This document shows, one piece after another, positions 48,111 to 57,800 of a stretch of 64,000 nucleotides of DNA. The translations under genes were made by a program, and so were the position numbers. The notes beneath the pieces are model-generated. The model was not told where the DNA came from and did no database searches. It was given only the letters and a program-made list of their open reading frames with translations. Position 1 is the first letter of the stretch; the number at the start of each line of letters is the position of its first letter. Source of the DNA: Pseudonocardia parietis (GTDB lineage Bacteria > Actinomycetota > Actinomycetes > Mycobacteriales > Pseudonocardiaceae); contig NZ_JAGINU010000001.1 of NCBI RefSeq assembly GCF_017876315.1, forward strand, positions 186,001 through 250,000, written 5' to 3'.

Positions 48111-49534
48111 GGGGTCTTCTTCGTCTCCTGGTCGTCATCGGCGCCGGGCGCCGTGGTCGTCATCCCACCGGCCGGTGTCCCCGCGGCGGGCACGGACTCT
48201 CCGGTCCGGCGGTCGCGCAGCGCGACGGCGTGGAAGTAGACGATGACCATGATCGTGCCCAGCGCGATGCCGCCGAGCTCGAAACCGCCACCGAAGTCCA
48301 TGGCCACGCCGCCGATGCCCGCGACGAGGCCCGCCGCGAGCCCCACGAGGTTGCGCGGCTCGGCGAAGTCGACACCGTTCTCCACCCAGATCTTCGCTCC
48401 GACCAGGGCGATCATCCCGTAGAGCACCACGGTGATCCCGCCGAGCACGCCGCCCGGGATGGCACCGACCAGCACCCCGAACTTCGGGCAGAGCCCCAGC
48501 ACGATCGCGACGCCGGCCGCGACGTAGTACGCGGCGGTGGAGTACACGCGGGTGGCGCCCATGACGCCGATGTTCTCCGCGTAGGTGGTCGTCGGGGAGC
48601 CGCCGAACAGGCTCGCGAGCGCGGTGGCGGCACCGTCGGCACCGATGGCACGACCCATGTACGGGTCGAGGTCGTCACCGGTCATCTCGGCGACGGCCTT
48701 GACGTGCCCGAGGTTCTCGGCGATCAGCGCGATCACGCCCGGGAGCACCAGCAGGAGGAACACGAGCGAGAAGCTCGGCCCGTGCACGGCGGCCACACCG
48801 TCGTCCAGGGTGCCGCTGGGCAGGCCGAACCAGGCGGCGTCGGAGAGGCCCTCGAACGTGACACGCGAGTGCGGCTCCGGGGTGCAGTCGGCGCCGCCGC
48901 AGGAGGTGATCGGGCCGAACACGACGTCGAACAGGAACGAGATCACGAAGCCGAAGACGAGCGCGAGGAACACCGCGATCCGGCCCCAGAAGCCGGGGAA
49001 CAGCACCGCGGCGCACACCAGGAAGGTCGCCGTCAGCAGCGCCGTCCACTGGTCCACCGGCCAGTACACCGACGCGACGACCGGGGCGAGGTTGAACCCG
49101 ATCAGCATGACGACGGCGCCGGTGACGGCGGGCGGCAGCACGGCGTGCACCAGGCGCGGCCCGGCGAAGTGCACGAACACGCCGACGGCGAGCAGCACGA
49201 GACCGGACAGCAGGATCGCGCCGGTGACGTCCGCGGAGTCGCCGCCCATCGCGCGGATCGCGGCCACGCCGCCGACGAACGCCGCGCTGGTGCCGAGGTA
49301 GCTGGGGACCCGGTTCTTGCAGACGACCAGGAACAGAATCGTGCAGATCCCGGAGAACAGGATGGCGAGGTTCGGGTCGAGCCCCATCACCACCGGGAAG
49401 ACGAACGTCGCACCGAACATCGCGACGACGTGCTGGATACCCAGCCCCGCGGTCCTCCCCCACGGCAGCCGCTGCTTGGCTCCGACCGCCTCACCGGGAG
49501 CGGGATCGACGACCTCCCACTTGAACATCGACAT
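48107..49534 (-). CDS. NCS2-family uracil-type permease
   Basis: A 475-residue nucleobase-cation symporter with about 14 helices. The substrate-contact segment TTTYAENIGVMGATRVYST matches UraA/RutG-type uracil permeases, whose Glu in the (G/A)ENIGV segment binds uracil; xanthine and urate carriers have a different sequence there. This is the best single hint to the pathway's substrate. The ATG has GGAGG about 9 bases upstream. It heads a six-gene operon (permease, coxM, S, L, G, amidase), every junction a 4-base overlap. Confidence 0.9.
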   Translation of the reverse strand: MSMFKWEVVDPAPGEAVGAKQRLPWGRTAGLGIQHVVAMFGATFVFPVVMGLDPNLAILFSGICTILFLVVCKNRVPSYLGTSAAFVGGVAAIRAMGGDSADVTGAILLSGLVLLAVGVFVHFAGPRLVHAVLPPAVTGAVVMLIGFNLAPVVASVYWPVDQWTALLTATFLVCAAVLFPGFWGRIAVFLALVFGFVISFLFDVVFGPITSCGGADCTPEPHSRVTFEGLSDAAWFGLPSGTLDDGVAAVHGPSFSLVFLLLVLPGVIALIAENLGHVKAVAEMTGDDLDPYMGRAIGADGAATALASLFGGSPTTTYAENIGVMGATRVYSTAAYYVAAGVAIVLGLCPKFGVLVGAIPGGVLGGITVVLYGMIALVGAKIWVENGVDFAEPRNLVGLAAGLVAGIGGVAMDFGGGFELGGIALGTIMVIVYFHAVALRDRRTGESVPAAGTPAGGMTTTAPGADDDQETKKTP

Positions 49535-49710
49535 CTCGATCCCCCTCCGGTTCTGCTACTTCGCGAACCCGACTCAAGCTAATGAGACCCAGGTCGCACC
49601 TCGACGGCGATCCTTGCCGATCGTTGTGCGGATCCACTGGCACGAATTGATGACGCGGCACCGTGACACGCGTGCGGGTCCCCGTAGGTTTCGCGGAGAT
49701 TTCGCCGCAC
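49535..49710. promoter_or_regulatory. Gap between the permease operon and pucR
   Basis: A 176-base, somewhat lower-GC region that must hold the promoter of the permease-hydroxylase-amidase operon on the minus strand. I see no strong palindrome, tRNA or small gene in it. Confidence 0.35.
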
Positions 49711-51114
49711 TCAACGGCTGATCTTGAGCGCCTGCAGGGCCACCGCGACGTCGAGGCGCAGGTTCGGGTCCGTCGACAGTGGTCCGAGCAGCCGCTCCAG
49801 CTTCGAGACCCGGTACCGCATCGTGTTGTAGTGGAAGAACTGCGACCGGGCCGCCTCGGCGACGTTGAAGTTGGTGTCGAGCAGGATCTGCAGCGTCTCC
49901 CGCAGCTCGGTCGCCTCGGCGGTCGGTTCGGCGAGCGGTCCCAGCGCGTCCCGCACGAAGGACGTCAGCTCGGCCGGGTCCGGGATGAGTGCGATCAGCC
50001 GGTGCAGGCCGAGCTGGTCGAAGAACGTGGTGCGGCCCCCGCCACCGATCCGCCTGCCGACCTCGACCGCGCGCCGGGCCTGCCCGTAGGCGCCCGGCAG
50101 GGAGTCGACGTCGGCGACCGGGCGGCTCACCCCGGCCGAGAACGGGCGACGGCCACCGCCCTTGTCCCCGGCCACCGCGGTGACCGCCCGCTGCACGAGG
50201 TCCCGGCCGGGCGGGCCGTCGGTGCCCTTGCCACCACCTTTGCCGCCCTTGCCGCCCCCGCCCCCGCCGCCGGCGCCGCTCCGGTCGCCGCCCGAGCCGC
50301 CGACCGGGCCGCCGACCGGGCCGCCGACCGGGAGCAGGGTGACCACCTCGGAGGAGAAGTCGACCGTCGGAATGCCCGGGCCCAGCCCGGTGCACACCTG
50401 ACGCCACGCCGCCGAGAACCGCTTCTGCCAGGTCCGCCGCTGCTCGCCGGAGACCGGCTCGTCGGTCGGGTCCAGCTCGGCCGACACCACGACCATCGGG
50501 CGGCGCAGGTCCCAGCCGAACAGGTCGGCGTGCTCGGCCACGTACGCCGGGTCGGCGGTGCGGCGCAGCAGCAGGTCCCGCAGGAAGTCGCCCTGGTACT
50601 TGGTCTCGACCGCGGTGACGGCCTCCTCGCGGGTGATCAGCAGCGCGGCGACCGCGGCGGCCCGTTCCAGGGCGTGGACGTCGTCCGGGGTCAGTCGCGC
50701 GTCCCGGCGCACGCACACCAGCCGGGCCAGGTTCTGCCCGCCCGCGGCGACCCGCAGCGTGCGCGCCTCACCGCCGCCGACGGCGACCCCGCCCGCCCCC
50801 ATCCGCTCCACCCTGAGCCGGCCGGTCGGATCGACGAGAGCGTGCTCGGCGAGCACCCCGCGGACGTCGTCGGGCAGCGCCGAGGCCCGCTCCCGGCCGT
50901 CGGTGGAGGTGAAGGCGACGCCCACGCCGAGCACCCGTCCGACCTCGGCCGCGATGCCGTCGAGATCGCCGCCCTCCAGGGCGATCTGGGTGAGGCCGGT
51001 GTGCAGGGCGTCGACCCGGGCCAGCGCGGCCCGGGCAGGCGGCTCGGGATCACTACGATCATGCTTGAGCAACAGTTGCCGTCCATCCACGCCGAAGGTG
51101 GCACAAGTTAACAT
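49711..51114 (-). CDS. PucR-family transcriptional regulator
   Basis: A protein of up to 467 residues with the C-terminal PucR helix-turn-helix (about 405-460; ILLDTNFNVAEAARSQFFHYN, then TMRYRVSKLERLLG). A Gly/Lys-rich low-complexity insert (about 257-300) interrupts the middle domain. PucR proteins activate purine or allantoin catabolism in other bacteria. It lies between the permease operon and the divergent DUF2877-FdrA-DUF1116 genes, so it is the natural regulator of the cluster. The ATG at 51114 leaves little room for a promoter; GTG 51090 is an alternative start. Confidence 0.88.
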   Translation of the reverse strand: MLTCATFGVDGRQLLLKHDRSDPEPPARAALARVDALHTGLTQIALEGGDLDGIAAEVGRVLGVGVAFTSTDGRERASALPDDVRGVLAEHALVDPTGRLRVERMGAGGVAVGGGEARTLRVAAGGQNLARLVCVRRDARLTPDDVHALERAAAVAALLITREEAVTAVETKYQGDFLRDLLLRRTADPAYVAEHADLFGWDLRRPMVVVSAELDPTDEPVSGEQRRTWQKRFSAAWRQVCTGLGPGIPTVDFSSEVVTLLPVGGPVGGPVGGSGGDRSGAGGGGGGGKGGKGGGKGTDGPPGRDLVQRAVTAVAGDKGGGRRPFSAGVSRPVADVDSLPGAYGQARRAVEVGRRIGGGGRTTFFDQLGLHRLIALIPDPAELTSFVRDALGPLAEPTAEATELRETLQILLDTNFNVAEAARSQFFHYNTMRYRVSKLERLLGPLSTDPNLRLDVAVALQALKISR

Positions 51115-51150
51115 CGGTCAAGCGTTGTGCCCAGGGCTAGCGTCGGATTC

Positions 51151-51879
51151 GTGATCCCCGCCGGCGCACCTGTCCGGGTCCGGGACCGGCTCCGCCGGAC
51201 CCCCGACGGCCCGGTCACGGTCGTGCACCGCGGACCGGACGCGGTCTACCTCGCGGTCGGTGACGGCTGCGTCGGCGTCACGGGGCGCCACGCGGTCGCG
51301 GTCCCCTGTGCGCTGCACACCCGCGTCGAGCGGTTCGATGTCGCGGACGCCCGGGTGCACGGCGGTGTGCTGCACCTCGACGGCGTCCCGCTGGTCGTAC
51401 GGCGACTGGTCGACACCCGCGTCCCGGCACTCCCGGCGACCGCCGCAGCGGCGACCGCACCCTCTTCGCCGGCCGGAATCGCCGAGCTCCCCACCGCCGT
51501 CACCACAGCCACGGTTCCCGGTCTCGTCGGGCGCGGCGACGGGCTCACCCCGCTCGGCGACGACGTCCTCTGCGGCTGGCTGGCCCTGCACCGCGCGGCC
51601 CGGGTGCCGACCCCGGAGGTCGACGACGCCGTGCGCGCCTGCCTGCACCGCACGACCCTGCTGTCCGCCGAGCTGCTGCGCTGCGCGCTCGACGGCGAGG
51701 TGATCCCGCAGTTCGCGGCGTTCGTCACGAGCGCGGGGGCGCTCGCCGCCGAGGCCGCGCTCACCGCCGTCGGTCACTCGTCCGGGATCGGGATGCTGCA
51801 CGGCGCCCGGCTCGCGCTGACCGGACTCCACCTGCCCACGCTCGATCCATCCACATTCCACGAAGGGGTCGCCGCATGA
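51151..51879 (+). CDS. DUF2877 protein (AllH-like carbamoyltransferase component)
   Basis: A 242-residue DUF2877 protein with the family loop GRGDGLTPLGDDVLCGWL. In E. coli the matching protein AllH works with AllF (FdrA) and AllG (DUF1116) in oxamate carbamoyltransferase, which turns oxalurate and phosphate into oxamate and carbamoyl phosphate. GTG 51151 is used; GTG 51127 in frame would add 8 residues but leaves only 12 bases to the divergent pucR. It overlaps fdrA by 4 bases. Confidence 0.85.
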   Translation: MIPAGAPVRVRDRLRRTPDGPVTVVHRGPDAVYLAVGDGCVGVTGRHAVAVPCALHTRVERFDVADARVHGGVLHLDGVPLVVRRLVDTRVPALPATAAAATAPSSPAGIAELPTAVTTATVPGLVGRGDGLTPLGDDVLCGWLALHRAARVPTPEVDDAVRACLHRTTLLSAELLRCALDGEVIPQFAAFVTSAGALAAEAALTAVGHSSGIGMLHGARLALTGLHLPTLDPSTFHEGVAA

Positions 51880-53300
51880 CGACGCACGTCGAGGTACGAC
51901 CCGGCGCCTACGCCGACTCCGTGACCCTGCTCCGGGTCAGCCGCACCGTGCAGGGACTCGACGGGGTCACCGCCGCGCAGGTCGCGATGGCCACCCCGCT
52001 CAACGTCGAGGTCCTCACCGGCATGGGATTCGAGGTCCCGCCGGGCACCGGATCGAACGACCTGGTGGTGGCGCTGCACCTGGCCGGCGACGAGGCGTTG
52101 CCGGCCGCGCTGGCCGGGGTCGAGCGCGCGCTGCAGGAGGCGAACCGCCCGGCCGGGAACGGTGACGGCCCCGCCGTCGCGCCCCCGCGCACCACCGGCT
52201 CCGCGCTGGAGCGCGAGGCCGCCCCGATCGCGCTGGTGTCGGTGCCCGGCCCGCACGCCTGCGTCGAGGCGATGGACGCGCTCGACGCGGGCAGCGACGT
52301 CATGATCTTCAGCGACAACGTGCCGGTGGAGCAGGAGGTCGCCCTAAAGACAGTGGCGGCCGGCCGCGGACTGCTGGTGATGGGGCCGGACTGCGGCACC
52401 GCCGTCCTGCGCGGGATCGGCCTGGGGTTCGCGAACACCGTCGCCCCGGGGCCGGTCGGGATCGTCGCCGCGTCCGGCACCGGCTGCCAGCAGCTGCTGG
52501 CCCTGCTCGACCACGCCGGCGTCGGCGTGACCTCGGCGCTCGGGGTCGGCGGGCGGGACCTGTCGGCACCGGTCGGCGGGCTCGCCACCCGCGAGGCACT
52601 GCGCAGGCTCGACGCGGACCCGGCCGTCGAGCTGATCGTCGTGGTCTCCAAGCCCCCGGCCGACGAGGTCGCCGCCGCGCTCCGCGAACTGGCCGGGCAG
52701 CTCGCCACCCCCGTCGAGTTCGCGCTGCTCGGGGCCGGTCGGCCGGACCTCACCGCGGCCACCGAGGCGGTGCTGACCCGGCTCGGGCGGCCGGTGCCAC
52801 AGTGGCCGGTGCACGGCCGCGCACGTGCGGCCGGCGGTGGCCGGTACCTGCGCGGGCTGTTCGTCGGCGGCACCCTGGCGACCGAGGCCGAGCAGATCGC
52901 CGTCGCCGCGGCGGGACCCGACGCCGGGCACACCTTCGTCGACTTCGGCGACGACGCCTACACCGCGGGCCGGGCCCACCCCATGATCGATCCGACACTG
53001 CGCCTGGACCACCTGGGCAAGGCACTGGCCGACCCGGACACCGGCGCCGTGCTGCTCGACGTCGTGCTCGGGCACGGTGCCGAGCCCGATCCCGCCGCGC
53101 TGCTCGCCCCCGCGATCACCGGTGCGCCCGTACCGGTCGTCGTCACCGTCGTCGGGACCGGCGGCGACCTGCAGGACCTGCCACGCCAGGTCGGCACGCT
53201 GGTCGACGCCGGCGCCGAGGTGTACCTGTCCCACGCCCACGCCACCCGGCGGGCCCTCGCACTCGCGGCCGGGACCGCGCAGAACGGAGCCACCCTGTGA
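51876..53300 (+). CDS. fdrA: FdrA-like acyl-CoA-synthetase-fold protein (AllF-like)
   Basis: A 474-residue FdrA-type protein, related in fold to the succinyl-CoA synthetase alpha subunit. Motifs: VRPGAYADSVTLLRVSR at the start, SVPGPHACVEAMDALDAG, SDNVPVEQEVALK and GPDCGTAVLRGIGLGFAN. E. coli FdrA/AllF is part of oxamate carbamoyltransferase. Here the three genes overlap by 4 bases each, matching a fixed complex. With barbiturase and carbamate kinase in the same island, ureidomalonate is a likely carbamoyl donor; this is inference. Confidence 0.88.
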   Translation: MTTHVEVRPGAYADSVTLLRVSRTVQGLDGVTAAQVAMATPLNVEVLTGMGFEVPPGTGSNDLVVALHLAGDEALPAALAGVERALQEANRPAGNGDGPAVAPPRTTGSALEREAAPIALVSVPGPHACVEAMDALDAGSDVMIFSDNVPVEQEVALKTVAAGRGLLVMGPDCGTAVLRGIGLGFANTVAPGPVGIVAASGTGCQQLLALLDHAGVGVTSALGVGGRDLSAPVGGLATREALRRLDADPAVELIVVVSKPPADEVAAALRELAGQLATPVEFALLGAGRPDLTAATEAVLTRLGRPVPQWPVHGRARAAGGGRYLRGLFVGGTLATEAEQIAVAAAGPDAGHTFVDFGDDAYTAGRAHPMIDPTLRLDHLGKALADPDTGAVLLDVVLGHGAEPDPAALLAPAITGAPVPVVVTVVGTGGDLQDLPRQVGTLVDAGAEVYLSHAHATRRALALAAGTAQNGATL

Positions 53301-54712
53301 GTACGCCCGAGGCCGTCGTGAGCACCGGAACCGACCTGTTGGCCGACGCCGTCGCGGGCCAGGCCGTCCCCGTCACCCGGGTCGACTGGCGCCCGCCGAT
53401 GGAGGACACGGCGGACGATCTCGCCACCGTCGCCACCGACCCGCTGCGCCGGGACGCGAACGCCCGCGCGCTCGCGGCGATGCTCGGCGTCACCGCCACG
53501 CTGGTCGACGTCGCCCCGGCGTCGGAGGTCCTCGGGCTGGCGCGGGGCGAGTTCCTGCACGCCGGCCCGCCGATCACCTGGGACCGCGCCTCCGGGCCGT
53601 TGCGCGGCGCGCTGATGGGTGGCGCCGCGCTGGAGGGCCTGGTCGACGCCCCGGAGCAGGCGTCCGCGCTGTTCGAGGCGGGCACCTCGGTGTCGCTGGA
53701 GCCGTGCCACCACCGCTCGGCGGTCGGCCCGATGGCCGGCGTCGTCACCCCCAGCATGTGGATGCTCGTGCTGGAGGATCCGGCGACCGGGCGCCGCACC
53801 TACTGCTCGCTGAACGAGGGCCTGGGCAAGGTGCTGCGCTACGGCGCGTACGCCCCGGACGTCCTGGACCGGCTGCGCTGGCTGGGGAACGTGCTCGGGC
53901 CGCTGCTGCGTGCCGCGGTCCGGTCGGTGCGCGACGCGGGCACGCCGGTCGACGCCACCGCGATCCTCACCCAGATGCTGCAGATGGGCGACGAGGCGCA
54001 CAACCGCAACCGGGCCGGCACGCTCATGCTGCTGCGCGACCTGTCCCCCGCCCTGGTCACCGGGGCCGCGGATGCCGGCTTCTCCAGTGCCGATGTCGCC
54101 GCCGCGTTGCGGTTCGTCGGCGGCAACGACCACTTCTTCCTCAACCTGGCGATGCCGGCGTGCAAGCTCGCCCTCGACGCCGCCCGCGACATCGAGGGCT
54201 CGACGATGGTCGTCGCGATGGCTCGCAACGGCACCGACTTCGGGATCCAGGTCGCCGGCACCGGCGACGAGTGGTTCACCGGCCCGGCGCAGGTCGCCGA
54301 CGGCCTGTTCCTGGGCGACTACGGCCCGGACGACGCGAACCCGGACATCGGCGACTCCGCGATCACCGAGACGGCCGGGATCGGCGGGTTCGCCATGGCC
54401 ACCGCGCCGGCGATCGTCCGGCTGGTCGGCGGCAGCGTGCCGGACGCGCTGGCCACCACCCGCCGGATGCGCGAGATCACGATCGGGGAGAACCCCCGCT
54501 GGACGGTCCCGGTGCTGGAGTTCGCCGGGGTGCCCAGCGGCGTCGACGTGACCAGGGTGTGCCGGACCGGGATTCTCCCCCAGATCAACACCGGGATGGC
54601 CGGCCGGGTCGCGGGCGTCGGTCAGGTGGGTGCAGGGTTGGTGACGCCGCCCGCCGAGATCTTCCCGAAGGCGCTGGCCGGGCTCGCCGCGCGGACCCGC
54701 GCCCGGGGCTGA
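53297..54712 (+). CDS. DUF1116 protein (AllG-like)
   Basis: A 471-residue DUF1116 protein. Conserved stretches are VGPMAGVVTPSMWMLVLED, MGDEAHNRNRAGTLMLLRDL, GGNDHFFLNLAMPACKLALD, MARNGTDFGIQVAGTGDEWF and TGILPQINTGMAGRVAGVGQ. E. coli AllG (YlbE) is its counterpart and is needed with AllF and AllH to make carbamoyl phosphate from oxalurate. The GTG start overlaps fdrA by 4 bases; this is the last gene of the divergent unit. Confidence 0.88.
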   Translation: MSTPEAVVSTGTDLLADAVAGQAVPVTRVDWRPPMEDTADDLATVATDPLRRDANARALAAMLGVTATLVDVAPASEVLGLARGEFLHAGPPITWDRASGPLRGALMGGAALEGLVDAPEQASALFEAGTSVSLEPCHHRSAVGPMAGVVTPSMWMLVLEDPATGRRTYCSLNEGLGKVLRYGAYAPDVLDRLRWLGNVLGPLLRAAVRSVRDAGTPVDATAILTQMLQMGDEAHNRNRAGTLMLLRDLSPALVTGAADAGFSSADVAAALRFVGGNDHFFLNLAMPACKLALDAARDIEGSTMVVAMARNGTDFGIQVAGTGDEWFTGPAQVADGLFLGDYGPDDANPDIGDSAITETAGIGGFAMATAPAIVRLVGGSVPDALATTRRMREITIGENPRWTVPVLEFAGVPSGVDVTRVCRTGILPQINTGMAGRVAGVGQVGAGLVTPPAEIFPKALAGLAARTRARG

Positions 54713-54864
54713 GCGGCACCGCGGGACCCACCGTCCCGGGGCCCTGCGGGCGAGTCCCGGGTCGCTACGCACGACCGTCACACCTGGTTCACGGATTTGC
54801 GAGTGAGGATCGCCACCGGGGCCGGCGGGTGTCCGCCCCGCGTTCCGCGGGGTAGTCGCCCGGT

Positions 54865-57800
54865 ATGTCAGACGTGTCCAATCGATCGGCGTTGGCCGGC
54901 GGTGCCGCCGGCGACGGGAGGTCGCAGGCGGACACCCCGCAGGTGATCCGCCGCGACCTGCCGTACACGCCGTCGCCGCGCCCCCGGGACTCCCGGCTCG
55001 ACGAGCGCGTCCTGGTTCCCGGCCGCACGCTCGAGGAGCCGCGCACCCGCACCGGTGAACAGCTCGCCGAGGTGTTCGAGGAGGCCGTCGACGCCCACCC
55101 GGACGCCGTCGCGGTCGACACCGGTGACACCGAGCTGACCTACCGCGACCTGGACGGGCGCGCCGACCGGCTCGCCCACCACCTCCAGGAGCGCGGGACC
55201 GGACCCGGCGCCGTGGTCGGCCTGCTGCTCGACGACCCGGTCGAGGCCTACACCGCGATGCTCGCGGTACTGAAGGCCGGAGCCACGTTCGTCCCGCTGG
55301 ACGCCGGGTTCCCCGCCGACCGGATCTCCTACATCCTCGACGACTCGGCGGCCGGCCTGCTGTTGGCGACGACGTCGGCGCTGGAGAAGGTCGGCGAACC
55401 GGTCGACGCGGGCGTGGAGGTGCTCCGCGTGGCGGGCGCGGGCTCGGACACCGCGGAGATCGCGCGTCGGCCCGCCCGCCGGCTCGGCGCGGACGCCCGG
55501 CGCGACGGCACCGCACATCCCGCGTACCTGATCTACACCTCGGGCTCGACCGGCCGCCCCAAGGGCGTCGTGATCTCCCACCCGTCCATCTGCAACTTCG
55601 TGCGGGTCGCCGCGGACTGCTACGGCGTGCGCCCGGACGACCGCATGTACCAGGGCCTGACCCTGGCCTTCGACTTCTCGGTCGAGGAGATCTGGACGAC
55701 CTTTCTGGTCGGCGCCACCCTCGTCCCCAAGCCGGCGGGCGCGTCGCTGGTCGGCGAGGACCTCCACGACTTCCTGGCCCGGCGCCGGGTCACCGCGCTG
55801 TGCTGCGTGCCCACGCTGCTCGCGACTCTCGACACCGGACTGGACGACCTGCGCTTCCTGCTCGTGTCGGGCGAGGCCTGCCCGCAGGACCTGGTACGCC
55901 GGTGGCACCGCGAGGACCGCCGGTTCCTCAACGTCTACGGGCCCACCGAGGCGACCGTGACGGCCACCTGGACCGAACTGCACCCGGACCGCCCGGTGAC
56001 GATCGGCGAACCGCTGCCCACCTACGCCGTGCTGGTTCTGGACCCGGACGACCCGGGCACGGTGCTGCCGTTCGGCGGGACCGGCGAGATCGCCATCGCC
56101 GGCGTCGGATTGGCCGAGGGATACCGCAACCGCGACGAGAAGACCGCCGAGGTGTTCGTCGACGCGACGGTCGACCTGCCGAACAACCCATCGGGGCTGA
56201 TCTACCGCACCGGTGACCTCGGCCGGGTCGACGACCGCGGCGAGATCGAGTACCGGGGCCGGATCGACCTGCAGGTGAAGATCCGTGGCTACCGGATCGA
56301 GCTGTCCGAGATCGAGGCGGTGCTCCAGGAGCACCCGGCGGTCGCGATGGCGGTGGTGGACACGTTCGAACCGGCTCCCGGCAGCCCGGAGCTGGTCGGC
56401 TACGTCAGCCTGGTCCGTGGCGCCGAGCTGCCCGACGGCCTGCGGGAACGGCTGCAGGAGCGGCTGCCGTCGTACATGGTGCCCGCCTACCTGGAGCACC
56501 TCGACCGCATCCCGATGACGACCAGCGACAAGGCGGACCGCAAGAACCTGCCCGCGCCGAGCGGGAGCCGGATCTCGGCGACCGGCCCGGTCGTCGCCGC
56601 CGGGTCCGACGTCGAGCGCGGCCTGGTCGAGGAACTGGCCGCCGCGCTCTCGGTGGCACCGCAGGAGATCTCGGTGACCGCCCACGTGTTCGACGAGCTC
56701 GGGGCGACGTCGCTGCTGGTCGCCGGGTTCGCCGCCGCCGTCCGGCGCCGCGGCGACCTCCCGCCGGTGTCCACCCGGGGGGTCTACGAGTACCCGACCG
56801 TCCGCGACCTCGCCGCCGCGCTGGGCGAGCCCGCACCCGAGCGGGAGCCGGCCGCCGAGATCGCCCCGGTCCGGCCGCGGCCGGTGGCGCACGCACTCAC
56901 CGGCCTCGGGCAGCTGCTGTTCCTGCTGGCCGGCGGGTTCGCCGCCGCCGCGGTGCTGGTGCTCGGCTACCGGTGGGTCTCCGCCGCCCCGGACGCCGGC
57001 GGGCTGCTCGCCCGGGCCGGGATCTGGACGGTCGGGGCGTTCGCCGCCGTCGTGCTCCTGCCGGTGCTGGCCAAGTGGACCCTGATCGGCCGGTTCCGTC
57101 CGCGCTCGATCCGGATGTGGGGCGCTGCGCACTTCCGGTTCTGGGTGGTGTCGACACTGATCCGGGCCAACCCGATGGCGTTGCTCGCCGGCACCCCGCC
57201 CCACGTGCTGTGGCTGCGCATGCTCGGTACCCGGATCGGGCGCGGCGCGGCGCTGTTCGGGGCGGTGCCGGTCGCGACCGACCTGGTCCGGATCGGTGCA
57301 CGCTCACTGGTGCATCCCGAGGCGTCGCTGCAGGGCTACCGGGCGGTGCCGGGGGCGATCGAGTTCGGACCGGTCGAGATCGGCGACGACTGCGTCGTCG
57401 GCGAGGCCGGCGCACTGGACGTGTGGACCGGGATGGAGAACGGCGCGCAGCTGGGGCACACCTCCGCGCTGTGGGCCGGTGCCACCATCCCGGCCGGCGA
57501 GGCCTGGCACGGGTCCCCGGCCGGTCCGTCCGACGCCGACTACCGGACCGTGCCGGCCGCCGGGGCCGGGTGGGTCCGCCGGCTCGGCTACAGCGCGGGA
57601 CTCCTCGGGCTGATCTGTGCGGTCGGCACCGCCGTGTTCGCCACGGTCGTCGCGGCGTTCGCCCGGTTCGCCGCACCGGTCGCCGGGTGGATCGGCGCGG
57701 TCGGCGTGCCGGCCTTCCTCCTGGTCGGCGCTCTCGCGGCGATGGCACTGTTCGTGCTCGCGCTCACCGTCGGCGTGCTCGCCGTGCTGGCCGTGCCACG

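Noticed and set aside
49535-49710. tRNA or small RNA gene before the permease operon
   Set aside because: No cloverleaf, conserved T-loop or terminator could be drawn.
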